From positions 35,722,537 to 35,786,536 of the forward strand of contig JAPTHN010000012.1 of assembly GCA_026936325.1 (NCBI GenBank): a stretch of DNA of 64,000 bases, read 5' to 3'. This stretch comes from Platynereis dumerilii. Lineage: Eukaryota; Annelida; Polychaeta; Phyllodocida; Nereididae. Below, piece after piece: positions 10,601-22,691 of the stretch. The first letter of the stretch is position 1, and each line of letters opens with the position of its first letter. Made by a program: the position numbers and the translations under genes. Below the pieces are notes generated by a model. That model searched no databases. It was not told the DNA's origin and saw only the letters and a list, made by a program, of their open reading frames with translations.

Positions 10601-11594
10601 TAGTGAGATATCCAACCCATACAATAGTGTGAGAAGATGGAGTATGATGCAACACCAGAGTAAGAATACAAACATGAATAAAATATTTGAACTGTATAAT
10701 AATGATGTTTTGCAATCAGACGAGAATTTGAAATTGCATTCTCCTGGTAGTATGCGGCGAGGCAGGCCTAAGTCCCTCTGCAACTTGATTGCCGTCACAT
10801 CCTTTTGCCAAGTACTAATTTACACCTGGGTGGAGTGAGGCAAGGAGCTATGGAAGATCTGCTCAGCTGTTCCATGCCATGGCCAAGACTTGAACATATG
10901 CAACGTCTCAGCTAGCTTTAACTGAAATAGAATAAAAATGGACCAAGGGGGTGAACCGGGGGTGAACCAGGGGAGGGGAGGCTTGTAGATTTGTTGAAAT
11001 AAATAATTTCTTGCTCAGTTTTATTGATATAGAAAAATACATTTTGGGCAGTCCTGAAATACATCATTTAAATCGTCATCCGTAACACGCCTATTTTGGG
11101 TGGGGGGGGGGTGGGTAAGAAAAACTGCATGGCGAGGCTTGAGGGTATGCTTATGAAAAATATTTGGAGCTGCAGTGCTGACTCCATGTCCCGCCTTCCC
11201 TATCAGTGCAACCACTAATCTTCTCTTAATATCAAATTCAAATCAGTTCAAATCACAAGCTCAAACCCTGCAAAGTATAGTACAAATTTCTAAAAGTGGC
11301 TCGTCATTTAAAATCTAGCCTTAGCTATCAATCTATAGCCATTCCAAGCTAACCTAAGCTACACTTATCCATAGCTAGCAATAGTTATCCACAATTACTA
11401 TTGTTTAAACAAGGGGTGAAGAGATTCCAGTGTATACAAAAGAATAGAAATGGATAGCTATGGGTAGATATGGATAAGACTAGTAATTAATAGCTACAGA
11501 CAGCTAAGTTGAGCCTCATTTATAAATTTGTACTGTATATACTTTAATTGTCACTAGTACATTCAAAAGTGCCATGCTCTGACTGATCCTCCTA

Positions 11595-12055
11595 ACCAGG
11601 GGGGAGGGCTGGTTGCGCGTAGGCGTACGACGCGCGCGATATTTGGGGGGGGGCTAGCGACATTTGCCTGAATTTCATGATCTAAATGTAAAACCATTTC
11701 AGATTAAATTGCCATGAATCATTAAGTTTCAGTAGTTTTTATTTTATCATCTGCCCTAATTTATTAGCCTTTTTGCCCGAATCCTACTGTTTCCCAAACT
11801 TTTGGGGGGCGATCGTCCCCCCTGCCCCCCTCCAATACGCCTATGCAGGTTGGTCTAGTGGTAGCGTGCTGGACTGCTAATCGCTGGGTCCAGGGTGCGA
11901 ATCCAGCTCTTGCCGGGTCACCTGGGCCTATGTTGGACGACTGTTTCAATCATCCTTCACCTCATTGCTGTGTCCTCCTCCTGTCCTAATTAGCCTTCCA
12001 AGTGCATAAATACAGGACGTAAAGCTCCAATCATCCATCCATCCATCCATCATCC
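11595..12055 (+). mobile_element. composite insertion: short MITE plus tRNA-derived SINE
   Basis: The right arm at about 17280-17300 keeps the empty site. In the left arm ATCCTCCTAA and ATCATCCTAA flank about 450 extra bases. The first part (about 11611-11847) has short inverted ends (GCGTAGGCGTA and ATACGCCTATG). The second (about 11848-12050) has a tRNA-like head with A box TGGTCTAGTGGTAGCGTG, an anticodon-loop-like GGACTGCTAATC and B box GGGTGCGAATCC, then a tRNA-unrelated body and a (CATC)n tail typical of a SINE. Confidence 0.72.
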
Positions 12056-12169
12056 TAAGTTCACGTGGACAGAAAATAGGTCATTTTGAAATCAGCCAAT
12101 CAGAGAAGTTCTTACAAAAATGTAACACTTGTAAGTTCTAATGTGACCAACTTTCCATCCAAATGAAGT

Positions 12170-12572
12170 TAGCAAACTCAGTCAAAGCATGGCACCTTTG
12201 CCTATCCTTTTGACTAGTAAGATAGGACCGTCAGACTTGGGTCTGGGTTTAAAAATTTATTGACTATTTTGCCAATCCAAAGAAAAAAATCAGCACAAAT
12301 ATTAGGCCACATTTACTCAATTTTTAGCTTCTCGTATCCATAAACCAAACAGATTTTCTGCAGGCCTACAAATAATAAAATAGAGTAAACAACTAATTTT
12401 TCTTCAATTGGCCTAATCAAAAATTGATATTACGGCTTTTTTTTTGTTCCAAAAGACCCCATTACACCCAGGAAGCTTGATATGCAAAAACACTGGACTG
12501 CTGCACTGTGAAAATAGCACTTTGTGTGTCGTAATACTGATGATTTGTCATAATCATACCCAATACTATCAA
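12170..12572 (+). repeat. segmental direct repeat, copy 1
   Basis: About 400 bp starting in AGTTAGCAAACTCAGTCAAA recurs almost unchanged at about 13447-13866. It includes the left half of a TA-flanked MITE. The near-identity implies a much younger event than the two-arm duplication around it. Confidence 0.88.
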
Positions 12573-12824
12573 TGTTAATTTGATTTAAGGAGACTTGTCC
12601 CACTTGTAGCTGACAGGCAAATGAAAGGACTATCGATCTGATTTTCACTCTAAAATCAGTTATGACAAATCAAATGGCCTTCTCTTGATCATGACTAATC
12701 AAACTGCCTCTGTTTCCCATGTTGAATGTAGAGAAGATGACACTTCATCGGCTATCATGAGTCACAAAGTGCCATTTTCACAGTGCAATAGTCCACTCTT
12801 TTTGCATATCAAATTTCCTGGCTC
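12465..12824. mobile_element. TA-flanked MITE, copy 1 (GGAAATTTGATATGCAAAAA family)
   Basis: Inverted ends of about 70 bp, reading roughly CAGCCAGGAAATTTGATATG then CAAAAAGAGTGGACT, bounded by TA at 12463-12464 and 12825-12826. No coding. Two more copies lie at 13752-13920 (internally deleted) and 15436-15995. Confidence 0.8.
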
Positions 12825-13446
12825 TAACTTTTCTTCTTTCATTTCATTGAATTAATTAATGTAAAAGACATGTCACTAGTTTATGTTAATTTTTTTGTCC
12901 CCTCCGTTACCAGGCATAGCTCGGCTCGCTATTGTTTTTAATGAGCAATTTCCACTCAATGTCGTAAGATGCACATGCGCCAAACTACCACAGCTTAGCA
13001 GATTTTCATTAAACAGGTATTCAACAAGTTAAGGCATAATTTTCATTAGAACATTTTTTGGTCCCACTGAAATGTCCACTCCATTACCTCCAATTCCGAG
13101 CATACCAGTGATACCTTTTCAAAAAAAATTTATGTATATATATTGCTGAGGGTGACAGGATCAAATAGAATGCAATCAAAGCTTTTTATCTCCCAAATAG
13201 AAACCACTATTAAGAGAAAACAAAACCCTTCCTGTCCACTCCGTTACCACAAAAAATCGATATTTAATTAAAAATACGATTGATCTGAGATGAAGTACTT
13301 CTGAAAGTAATACTTACATATATATATTATATTTCTTTTTTTTCCTATTTTTAAATTGCTAAAAATGCAGGTTTTTTGCATCAAAAGTACCCTCCGTTAC
13401 CACATTTTCAAGGGCATTTTGTCCCGAAATTTGAGAATTGCCCCCG

Positions 13447-13866
13447 AAATGAAGTTAGCAAAAACTCAGTCAAAGCATGGCACCTTTGCCTATCCTTTGA
13501 CTAGTAAGATAGGACCGTCAGACTTGGGTCTGGGTTTAAAAATTTATTGACTATTTTGCCAATCCAAAGAAAAAAATCAGCACAAATATTAGGCCACATT
13601 TACTCAATTTTTAGCTTCTCGTATCCATAAACCAAACAGATTTTCTGCAGGCCTACAAATAATAAAATAGAGTAAACAACTAATTTTTCTTCAATTGGCC
13701 TAATCAAAAATTGATATTACGGCTTTTTTTTTGTTCCAAAAGACCCCATTACACCCAGGAAGCTTGATATGCAAAAACACTGGACTGCTGCACTGTGAAA
13801 ATAGCACTTTGTGTGTCGTAATACTGATGATTTGTCATAATCATACCCAATACTATCAATGTTAAT
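13447..13866 (+). repeat. segmental direct repeat, copy 2
   Basis: Second copy of the 12170-12572 block. The intervening 12830-13446 holds several CCGTTACCA words (near 12905, 13241, 13394) and otherwise nothing I can name. Confidence 0.88.
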
Positions 13867-13920
13867 TTGATTTTTCACAGTGCAATAGTCCACTCTTTTG
13901 CATATCAAATTTCCTGGCTC
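13752..13920. mobile_element. TA-flanked MITE, copy 2, internally deleted
   Basis: Same termini as the 12465-12824 element, with TA at 13750-13751 and 13921-13922, but only 169 bp long because the centre is missing. Confidence 0.75.
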
Positions 13921-13974
13921 TAACTGCTTCAAGAAGATCCTAGAGGTGTTAATCAATTACTTCTGGCATTACAT

Positions 13975-14465
13975 TCAGGGATTTGGAGTCAGAGTCAGTA
14001 GTCGGAGTTGTGGAATCGGTGGTTTTTGGATTTGGAGTCTGAGTCAAAGTCAGTAGTCGGAGTTGTGGAGTCGTAGGTTTTTGGGTGGAGTCAGGGTCAG
14101 AGTCGAACTTTGATTTTCAGGTGCAGTCGTAGTCGGAGTAGGAGTGGAAAATTAAATAGGTGACTCCTGACTTCTAGTAATAATTCATATAATTTACAAA
14201 AACTCAGTTAAAAAATGTGAAATGTATCCCAAATTTTACATACACTTCCAAAACAAGTGTTCATGTACATGTACATAATCCTATGAAAACTTAGTAGAAT
14301 AAATTTTTCTCCCCTGTCAACCATATAAATTTTGTGTGCAATAATGCTGTCAGAAGGATTCGGGAGTCAGAGTCAGGAGTCGTAATTCAGAAGACCTTGA
14401 TGAAGGAGTCGGAGTCGCTATTCAGAAAGCCTCGGGGGTCGGAGTTGGTTCACTTAGTACCCGAC
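13975..14465. repeat. GGAGTC/GAGTCAG degenerate repeat
   Basis: Loose arrays of GGAGTCAGAGTCAGTAGTCG-like words at 13980-14150 and 14340-14465, separated by AT-rich DNA. No coding. Confidence 0.7.
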
Positions 14466-14656
14466 TCCAAAGCCCTGCTTAGATTAAGACATTTCACACT
14501 TACCTTCTGACAACTTCGAAACTGTTGCGTCAACGTATATATGCTTCCGATGTAAATTTGAAGAATACATGGCTCAGGCCATCCTTTGCAATAAGATATG
14601 ATTCGCAGGGAGGCCACTCTCATGAATTCTTCAAAGGCTAGTGCACTTTTTAAAAT

Positions 14657-14852
14657 ACACTCTAAAAAATGTCGGGACAAAATTGGTTTTTTAGATTCAA
14701 AATGGTTTTTTGGAAAACCAAATTTCAATGCAAAACCAACGTGGATTTTTAAAAATATCCATGTTGGTTTTTTGCATTGAAATTTGGTTTTTCAAAAAAC
14801 CATTTTGAATCTAAGAAACCAATATTGTCTGAAATTTTTTAGGGTGTAGTAA
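14657..14852. mobile_element. foldback MITE, CACTCTAAAAAAT family, copy 1
   Basis: Almost the whole ~190 bp is one hairpin: CACTCTAAAAAATGTCGGGA and inner GGTTTTTTGGAAAACCAAAT on the left, their reverse complements on the right. Relatives lie at 16334-16486, 21090-21196 and about 26775-26870. It sits within about 180 bp of the start of the arm spacer. Confidence 0.82.
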
Positions 14853-14919
14853 CTGGGAAACCGAATGTTCTCCCAATGGAGAGGTTAAATCACCCAGTCA
14901 TTGCCAATTTGGTAACAGT

Positions 14920-15148
14920 GGCAGACCAATATTTCCCACAATTTCTCATGTATTGCACATTTGTTTGCCTTATTTTGAAGTATTTCCAGAATTTCTCATG
15001 AATTGCACATTTCTTTTCTTCCTCCTTTCCATTTTCAAGGTCATGCATGAACATGTGGGGAAGTATTATTTGTGATAGTTCTTTGGAATCTCCTTAACTG
15101 GCAAATTCAATATTTTGGAAAAATAAGATGATTTTTTCTATACTTCCA
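14920..15148. other. spacer of the giant inverted duplication
   Basis: About 230 bp not repeated between the arms. It contains an internal direct repeat (AATTTCTCATGTATTGCACATTT near 14940 and AATTTCTCATGAATTGCACATTT near 14992, shown here only as landmarks). No gene is seen. Confidence 0.7.
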
Positions 15149-15435
15149 AATTGGCAATGACTGGGTGATCTAACCTCTCCACTGGGAGATCATTGGGACC
15201 CCAGTTACTATGTTAAAAAGTGCACTAGCCTTTGAAGAATTCATGAGAGTGGCCTCCCTGCTAATCATATCTTATTGCAAAGGTTTGGCCTGAGCCATGC
15301 ATTCTTCAAATATACATCAGAAGTTTATGCGTTGATGCTACAGTTTCGAAGTTGTCAGAAGGTAAGTGTGAAATTCTTAATTAAATTATGGCGAGACATA
15401 AAATCAACTTCTCGGATCTTCCTGAAGCATTTTTA

Positions 15436-15995
15436 CAGCCAGGAAATTTGATATGCAAAAAGAGAGAACTATTGCACTGTGAAAATGGCACTTCGTGACT
15501 CATTATAGCCAATAAAGCATCATCTGCTCTACATTCAACATGGGAAACAGAGGCTGTTTGATTAGTCATGATCAAGAGAAGACCATTTGATTTGTCATAA
15601 ATGATTTTAGAGTAAAAATCAGAAAGTCCTTTCGTTTGCCTGTCACCAACAAGCGGGAAAAAGATATCCAATTCTAAAGGTTTTGGAAATATTCAATTTT
15701 ATTCTGACTTGTTGCCATGGAAACGGTTGTATTTCAATTTCCCCGAAATAGATTTTCAAACAAACCACCTTTTCCGACTCTCTGGATCATGAGCTTTCAC
15801 ACGGTATCAAAACTTGCTTGTTATCAGCGATGTCTAGGTGTTCGTCAATTTCTACTGGCCTACTAGTTTCCTTAAATAAAATTAACATTGAAAGCATTGG
15901 GTATGATCATGACAAACCATCAGCATGATGACACAGGAAGTGCTATTTTCACAGTGCAACAGTCTACTCTTTTTGCATATAAAATTTCCTGGCTG
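15436..15995. mobile_element. TA-flanked MITE, copy 3 (GGAAATTTGATATGCAAAAA family)
   Basis: The longest copy at 560 bp, with TA at 15434-15435 and 15996-15997 and termini CAGCCAGGAAATTT / AAATTTCCTGGCTG. No transposase frame recognised. Confidence 0.8.
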
Positions 15996-16109
15996 TAATG
16001 GGGTCCGTTGGAAGAACAAAAAAAAAGAAGCCGTAATCTTAATTTTTGATACGGTCAATTGAAGGAAAATTTGTCGTTTACTCAATTTTATTATTTGTAC
16101 ACTGTTTAG

Positions 16110-16300
16110 AAAATTTGAATTTTGAGTCAGCTTAAATGATTGAGTTCGATGATTACACAATTCCTTTGAGCTGACATGGCTTGTTGTTTTAAGTCATGAC
16201 AATGAAAAGATTATCATAACTCAAAACATCAAGCCATGTTAACACACACAAATTGTGCAACCTTCTCATTCAATCATTTGAGCTAACTCAGAATTTCAGA
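16110..16300. mobile_element. palindromic foldback element, copy 2
   Basis: Long inverted repeat around TTGAGTCAGCTTAAATGATT and its partner AATCATTTGAGCTAACTCAG, with matching ACATGGCTTG / CAAGCCATGT inside. Same family as 10420-10600. Confidence 0.65.
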
Positions 16301-16333
16301 ATTTTCGGTGTAGGCCTGCAGAAAATCTGTTTG

Positions 16334-16486
16334 CACTCTAAAAAATTTCGGGACAAAACTGGTCTTTTAAAATCCAAAATGTTTTTTTTTTAATCCATAT
16401 TGGTTTTTGCATGGAAGTTTGGTTTTTCAAAAAACCATTTTCCATTTAAAAAACCAGTTTTGTTCCGAAATTTTTTAGAGTGTGGT
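16334..16486. mobile_element. foldback MITE, CACTCTAAAAAAT family, copy 2
   Basis: CACTCTAAAAAATTTCGGGA and its reverse complement bound a hairpin of about 150 bp with a shortened loop. Confidence 0.8.
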
Positions 16487-18469
16487 TGGTGGATATGAGA
16501 AGCTAAAAGTAAGTGAGCCATAACCTAATATTTGTGATGATTTATTTTATTTGGATTTGCAAAATATTCAATAAATTTGCGCACAAGCCCAACCCTGGTG
16601 CTCCTATCTTAATAGTCACAAGGATAGACAGCAAGACAGAAATATTTATTTGACATGAATTCACATGCATGCAATTACAATGCGTAAAAAGCATGGTTCT
16701 ATTATTTCAGTGTCAGGAGACGTTCATTTTGCCGTTGCCTATTAGAAAATAAAACGTCAGATTATTTTTTAATTAATTACAATTTTTCACGCTACATTAA
16801 GTCAAATAAACTGAAATCACAATTTTCTTAAAAATAAGTGATGAAAGGTGAAATGATAAATGAAGGTAAAGGGGGATAAATGAAAATGATATGAGGGTCA
16901 ATGGGATGAAATTAAACGGTCAGCAAAAGAAAAGGGATGAAACTATATTCCTATAGGTTTGAGGATTGACATATAAAGCAATTTTGTATGGAACATTGTT
17001 TCTGATAGTGGTGGATCAATGAATTTTTGACATAAATTTATAAGGGGAAGCCAAACTCGCTATCAGTCGTGGACTTTTCAAGAATGGAATTTGAAGCACT
17101 ATTTAATAACTTTGGTAACTGGTATCTGACAGGATAGCCAAAGGTGCCATACTTTGACTGAGTTTGCTAACTTCATTTGGATGGAAAGTAGGTCACATTA
17201 GAACTTACAAGTGTTACATTTTTGTAAGAACCTCTCTGATTGGCTGATTTCAAAACGTGACCTAGTTTCTGTACATGTGAAGTCAGGAGCATGAATCAGA
17301 GCATGACACTTTTGAATGTACTAATGACATATAAGGAAAATGTGTGCAGGGTTTGAGGTTGTGATTTCAAATGATTTGAACTTGATATTGAGTGAAGATT
17401 ACTGGTTACACTGAAGGGGAAGCTGGGGCATGTTGGAGACCTGAGCATGGAGTCACCAGCTTAAAATATTTTTCATAAGCATACGCTCAAGCCCTCGCCA
17501 GTTTTTCTTAAAATAATAATAGGAGTGTTGACAGTTGACCATTTAAATGATTTATTTCAAGACTGCCCAAAATGTATTTATATCAACAATACTGAGCAAG
17601 AAATTATTTCTTTAAAAATATTCCAACCCCCCCCCCCCTGGTTCAAACCCTTGTTCCATTTTTCCTACTATTTCAGTTAATGCTAGCTGAGACGTTGCAT
17701 ATGATAGCAGACCTTCCATAAATCTTTGTCTCACTCCACCCAGGTGTAAATTAGTACTTGGCAAAAATCAGTGATGGCAATCAAGCTTTAGGGAGACTTA
17801 CGGCTGACTGGCCACTCACTACCAGGAGAGCTCAATTTCAAATTCTCGTCTAATTGCAAAGAATCATTATAATTATGCAGTTCAAATGATTTCTTCATGT
17901 TTGTATTCTTACCCTGGTGTTGCATCATGCTCCATCTTTCCCAACTACAGTATCAGATGGATATATCACTGCAAAATTTGAAATTTTGAATCAGCTCAAA
18001 TGATTGAGTGAGATGACTGCACAATTTGTTTGAGCTAACATGGCTTATTGCTTTGAGTTAAGATACTCTTTGCATTGTCATTACAGTGCTGGTTCATTTG
18101 TACTAGTTATCTGATAAATTATATATACACCAGGTACTGTCCGGTCTCAAATATGTGCCGCAACATTGAAGTTGGCATCAAAGTGAAGTTGAGTAAACCC
18201 ATATCCCTGAATGAGAGACATAATTGTCCTTTAAGGAAGTGAGTTAAAAGAAGTTAGCTGGTACAAAGATATTGTGTCAAGTAAAGTGATATTGTTGAGG
18301 AAGAAGATGACATTGCTGAGGAAGAAGATGTAGAGGATCAGATTTGACCTCATTCAGTGACAGGTAGAAATAACAAAATTTGAAATGAGAACTTCGGAGT
18401 TATGAGACAGAATCAAAGGTGTATGACCGAAGTGCAAGTCGGTTTTTTGGGGAAGAGTGGAATCAGGAG

Positions 18470-18675
18470 ACAATTAAGAGTCAAAGGGTGTAGAGGTGGA
18501 GTCACAGTCAAAAGGTGTATAGGTTAAGTCTTGCAGAGTCAAAGAGTTTTAAGGTTGAGTCAGAGTCAAAAGGTGTAGAGGTGGAGTCAGAGTCAAAAGA
18601 AGTAGATGTGAAGTCAGAGTCACAAGGTGTAGAGGTGGAGTCAGAGTCAAAAGGTGCTGAGGTGTAGTTAGAGTT
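18470..18675 (-). repeat. ~27-bp degenerate tandem repeat
   Basis: Five or six loose copies of AAGGTGTAGAGGTGGAGTCA plus GAGTCAA. This is the mirror partner of the GACTC block at 7910-8100 and 9655-9800. Confidence 0.78.
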
Positions 18676-19335
18676 AAGAGAGTTTGAAGGTAGAGATAAT
18701 GTTCTTCACCAAAACTTCAATAATTAAACTTCTCCTCATAATTTGAACATATTGAAGGATGTGTGTCTCAATTTCATGATGATTTAATTGATACTTCTTA
18801 TTAGTTTTGATAGATTTTGGTAGAAAATATAACACTACTCTTAAACACTGGTCAGTGTTTTGTATCATAGTGGCATTTTCTGTAAAATATGATGCAAAAT
18901 CAGAGTTTGCAAATAGTTTTGGTGTTGAACACACGTAATTATAACTTATAGGATTTGTCGTTGTCGTTGACTTTTTCACACATTTCTTCTTGCTGTTTGG
19001 CGTTTCAGATTATTTAATTCCATACTTACTTATAGTCGTTGATGGCTGCAGGGGCGTATCTAGAAATGGCCTGAGGGGGGCCATTAAATAGGATAAATAC
19101 TCAGCGCTCCGGGCGTCTCCTATCTCCATGTTAACCCTCCCAAATACACCACCGCTAGGCTGCATTGACCTGAAAGTGATATCTTGACATAGGTAATCTG
19201 TAAACTGCAGGTTTATATTGAAAGACATATCAAAATTCCATTCCCAAGTTAATTTGATAAATATTAATTGTTAAAAATAGTCTGCTCAAGAAACTGAAAA
19301 ACACACTGACACTGGTAGCCCACCAGGTAAAGATA

Positions 19336-19734
19336 CACCGTTGCTCATAAATATGGAATACTTCAACATTATCCATTGAAATTGACAACTTTAGCAACTT
19401 CTTCTGGGGCTCATGATGGTCTGATTCAATGGTAACTACTTCCAAGGACCGCTAAAGGGAAGAAAATGCTGTAGTTTGAAATGCATGCTGCAGCGTTAAC
19501 CCCAGGAAAAGTTACAGCAGCACGAAATATGGAAATTCAGGGGGTTTTTTAGGGTGAGGTGCATTAAATCAAAAATTTAAAATTCTTGCACAAAATGTAG
19601 TTAAAGCTTTCAGAGAGTGATTAGTGAAGATGTATTGACCTTTACAGGGGACCTTGCTTACATTCACACTCTAAAATTTACATTTATTTGACACTTTTTT
19701 TCCAAAAAATATTCCATATTTATGAGCAGGAGTG
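19336..19734. mobile_element. TA-flanked mariner-type MITE, copy A
   Basis: Ends read CACCGTTGCTCATAAATATG and CATATTTATGAGCAGGAGTG, with TA at 19334-19335 and 19735-19736. A 401-bp relative in the opposite orientation lies at 25806-26206. No coding. Confidence 0.83.
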
Positions 19735-21089
19735 TATTTGCTCTCGTAACTTAATTGAATAACCTTTCTTAAATTAGAGACCTTTCAATTTTTCATTACT
19801 TGTGAAGTGATAGCGCAGTATATGGAATACTTTTCAATTTTTAAAATTGAGAAATTGTTCAACAGCCAATTGAAAAACAGCCAGCACATCAATAGAGATT
19901 TTCCCTATTACAGCCACTACACTCTTACAGATGATTTCATATTTGTAGACATTGATGAAATAACAAACTATTTTGCAAAATTTCTAGTCTGACATCAGAA
20001 AATCCTGCCAGGTGATTGGTCAAGTTGCCTATTGCGTGTCACTTTTTTCAGCTTGATTCAAGCAAGTGATGTATTGCTGGAAAAAGGATGTCATAATTTT
20101 GACCAATAGTATACTGCGAAGGTATTGTGGCAGTTGTTTACACATGTCAAACTGCAATCCACATGAACTCTCTCATTTCTTCATGAACTGTTGTATCTCA
20201 CACTCCTGTGTACAACAGTTGATTGTTTCAATTGATGTTAAATCTGGGTTGAGGGGGAGACTGGAGTTTTACCTGAGTGGGTTCGTCATGCTTCAAGAGG
20301 GGAGGGGGCAGTACTTATTTTTGCCTTTTGTCCAGAATCTATTTACCTTGCAGGCTAAATAGAATTTATGACTTGGGGGGAATGGGAGTTTCGCCCGACG
20401 AAGCACCAATTTTTCACACATGTTTCAAGGGGGGTACTTATTACTCACAATTAAGGGGGGTGTGAAATTTTAATAAAAGAAAGGGGACATCATAAAAATC
20501 TGCTTGGAATGTATGAAGGTATAAATAAGCCTGAAACCAACGGGGGGTATACATCTTTGAGAGAAAGTTCCAACAAAAGTCCCAACCTCCCTCCCCCCTT
20601 TCCCGGATCATAAATTCTGAATAGTCCCTCAGGATAGGATGATGGCCCAGTGATGTGGCCAACATTCATAAGAAAATCAGAGTGGGAATCAGATCAGCGC
20701 GATTGGTAGCCCATTGGGCCATTGTCCTGCTGCCTGAGCTGAGCCCCTCCTCTGAGAAAATGTTATATTCACAATTATACATGATTATTTGCTGTATAAA
20801 CAGTCATTACATGGATCACGGTCACCTGATCCCAATCGGCACAGTAGCCTATTGGACTTGCAGAATGTGTGTACTAAAAGTGTGTGAAACACAAACTGAA
20901 ACTCTCACTTGAAACTGCTAAAGTCAGTCCCTGTTAGGAGATCAATGGCTTAGAATGCCATGGTCACCCATGTAAAACGCTATGTCACTTTTCAGGATAG
21001 AGTGGTGTCATACCTTCTTTCGACCAATGAAAATTGCAAGAAAAATGATGTATTTTCTAACTCAAATGTCTACAAATATGAAATCATCT

Positions 21090-21196
21090 GTAAAAAATGT
21101 CGGGACAAAATTGGTTTTTGCATTGAAATTTGGTTTTTCAAAAAACCATTTTGAATCTAAAAAACCAATTTCGTCTGAAAGTTTTTAGAGTGTAGG
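21090..21196. mobile_element. foldback MITE, CACTCTAAAAAAT family, deleted copy
   Basis: Retains AAAATGTCGGGACAAAATTG and the right end GAAAGTTTTTAGAGTGT but lacks most of the left arm of the hairpin. Confidence 0.7.
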
Positions 21197-21345
21197 TATA
21201 CATAGATTTTCCCCATTACTGGCATTAGTAGGTAGTATTCGTGCCCCCTGATTTAAATTTAACAAAATTACTCAAATGTTGGAATTTCAAGAGGTGACCG
21301 CTGGAGGTTAGTCAGTAGAACTTGAACCTAGAATAGCGGGCGTTA

Positions 21346-21684
21346 GTGGAACTCTCCTTTTTCCAGCTCTCCTGTGTTGACGAGCAGAATAAAACTATTT
21401 CCGGAAACATCAGCCTGGGAATTTACAATGGAGCCAGGGTTTCTAAGGTCCGTAACAAAGTCTAATCAGCCTGACAGTACTGGAATATGGTGGCAATCCA
21501 TGCTAAACATTCCATTTAAGACTCGGCAATGCAAATCCGTAATGTTTTCAACGGATTAAAAGTGCCCTGGGGCCTGGAATGCCAGCTCCACTGACTCAGC
21601 AATGGTACAAAATGGCAGCTTGTTCCCGGAAATAGTTTTATTCTGCTCGTCAACACAGGAGAGCTGGAAAAAGGAGAGTTACAC
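21346..21684. mobile_element. TA-flanked MITE with ~60-bp inverted ends
   Basis: The right end GAGCTGGAAAAAGGAGAGTT mirrors the left AACTCTCCTTTTTCCAGCTC. The inverted match continues for about 60 bp through TGACGAGCAGAATAAAACTA. TA lies at 21344-21345 and 21685-21686. Length 339 bp, non-coding. Confidence 0.83.
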
Positions 21685-21771
21685 TATCACGGCCTATGCA
21701 ATTTCAGTCATTTATTTGTGAAAGTAAATTCAATTTAAAATACTTGAAGTCTCGCTCTTCTTTGACACATA

Positions 21772-22626
21772 GCGGGGCAGGTATTTAAAAAAATCTTGCA
21801 TTTATACATAGAAGCATGAAACTTAGCGCACACTTCAAAAACATCTTTAAAAACGTGTTTAGCTTAGGTGGCTACTGGCAGCCATTTTCCAAAATGGTGG
21901 TCAGTTCTTCCATTTTACTGCTTGCTGTGTAGCAGTTCCTATGAATAGAATGCATGCAAATAGTGCTTGTTATTCCTTCTCTCGGCGTGATTTCGCCAAT
22001 TATTTATAAATCTCAAACTTAGTTACATATTAGAATTCCTTGCAAAAGGAGCTTTCAAATTAGTACCCACATTAATGGGTTTAGTAAATTTGGTGTGGAA
22101 ATGAAGAAAATTCAAATATAGTGTTTTTTGAAGATTTCGCTTCTAAAGTTCATTTCTACAAATAATTCACGGAAACCATTGATGCTACCATTAATTTGAA
22201 AGCTATTCATACAGGGAAATTCAAATATATAATCTGTTTTTTTAAATATCAATTGAAATTCTATGAAACTATGGGAAACCACGAAAAATGCTGCATTTTC
22301 TACAACCGTTCTAACAAAATGGACCCTGACCACCCTAAAATTCCTCAGTTCAATCAAGGAATCAATTGATAGTGTTTTTTAGATCTGTGGAAGAAATAAT
22401 GACCACTGCTTTTATTTGATCAATTTATAGGCACTTCACAGAAAGCAGAAAATGAGAAAATTAGTTGCCATTTTGGAAAATGGCTGCATTGTGTCAACAA
22501 GGTCAAATCTGCAGTGGCTCGCTATCTAAATATATTCTTTAAGATGTTTTTGAACGGTGTGCAAAGTTTCATGCTTCTATGTATAAATGCATAATTACTT
22601 CGCTATTCATGACAAATCTGCCCCGC
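21772..22626. mobile_element. TA-flanked MITE with GCGGGGCAG ends
   Basis: Inverted termini GCGGGGCAG / CTGCCCCGC with TA at 21770-21771 and 22627-22628. Subterminal inverted matches include GCATTTATACATAGAAGCAT and GCAGCCATTTTCCAAAATGG. Length 855 bp. No transposase frame. Confidence 0.8.
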
Positions 22627-22691
22627 TAACATAAAATACCTCTATGGCAAAATCCCTAGCTTAAAATTTGCTTGATAATTGCACTGCTTTA

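Noticed and set aside
12430-13956. Repeated minus-strand peptide ending in SFGTKKKP
   Set aside because: It lies in MITE sequence that is directly duplicated; no domain and no start context.
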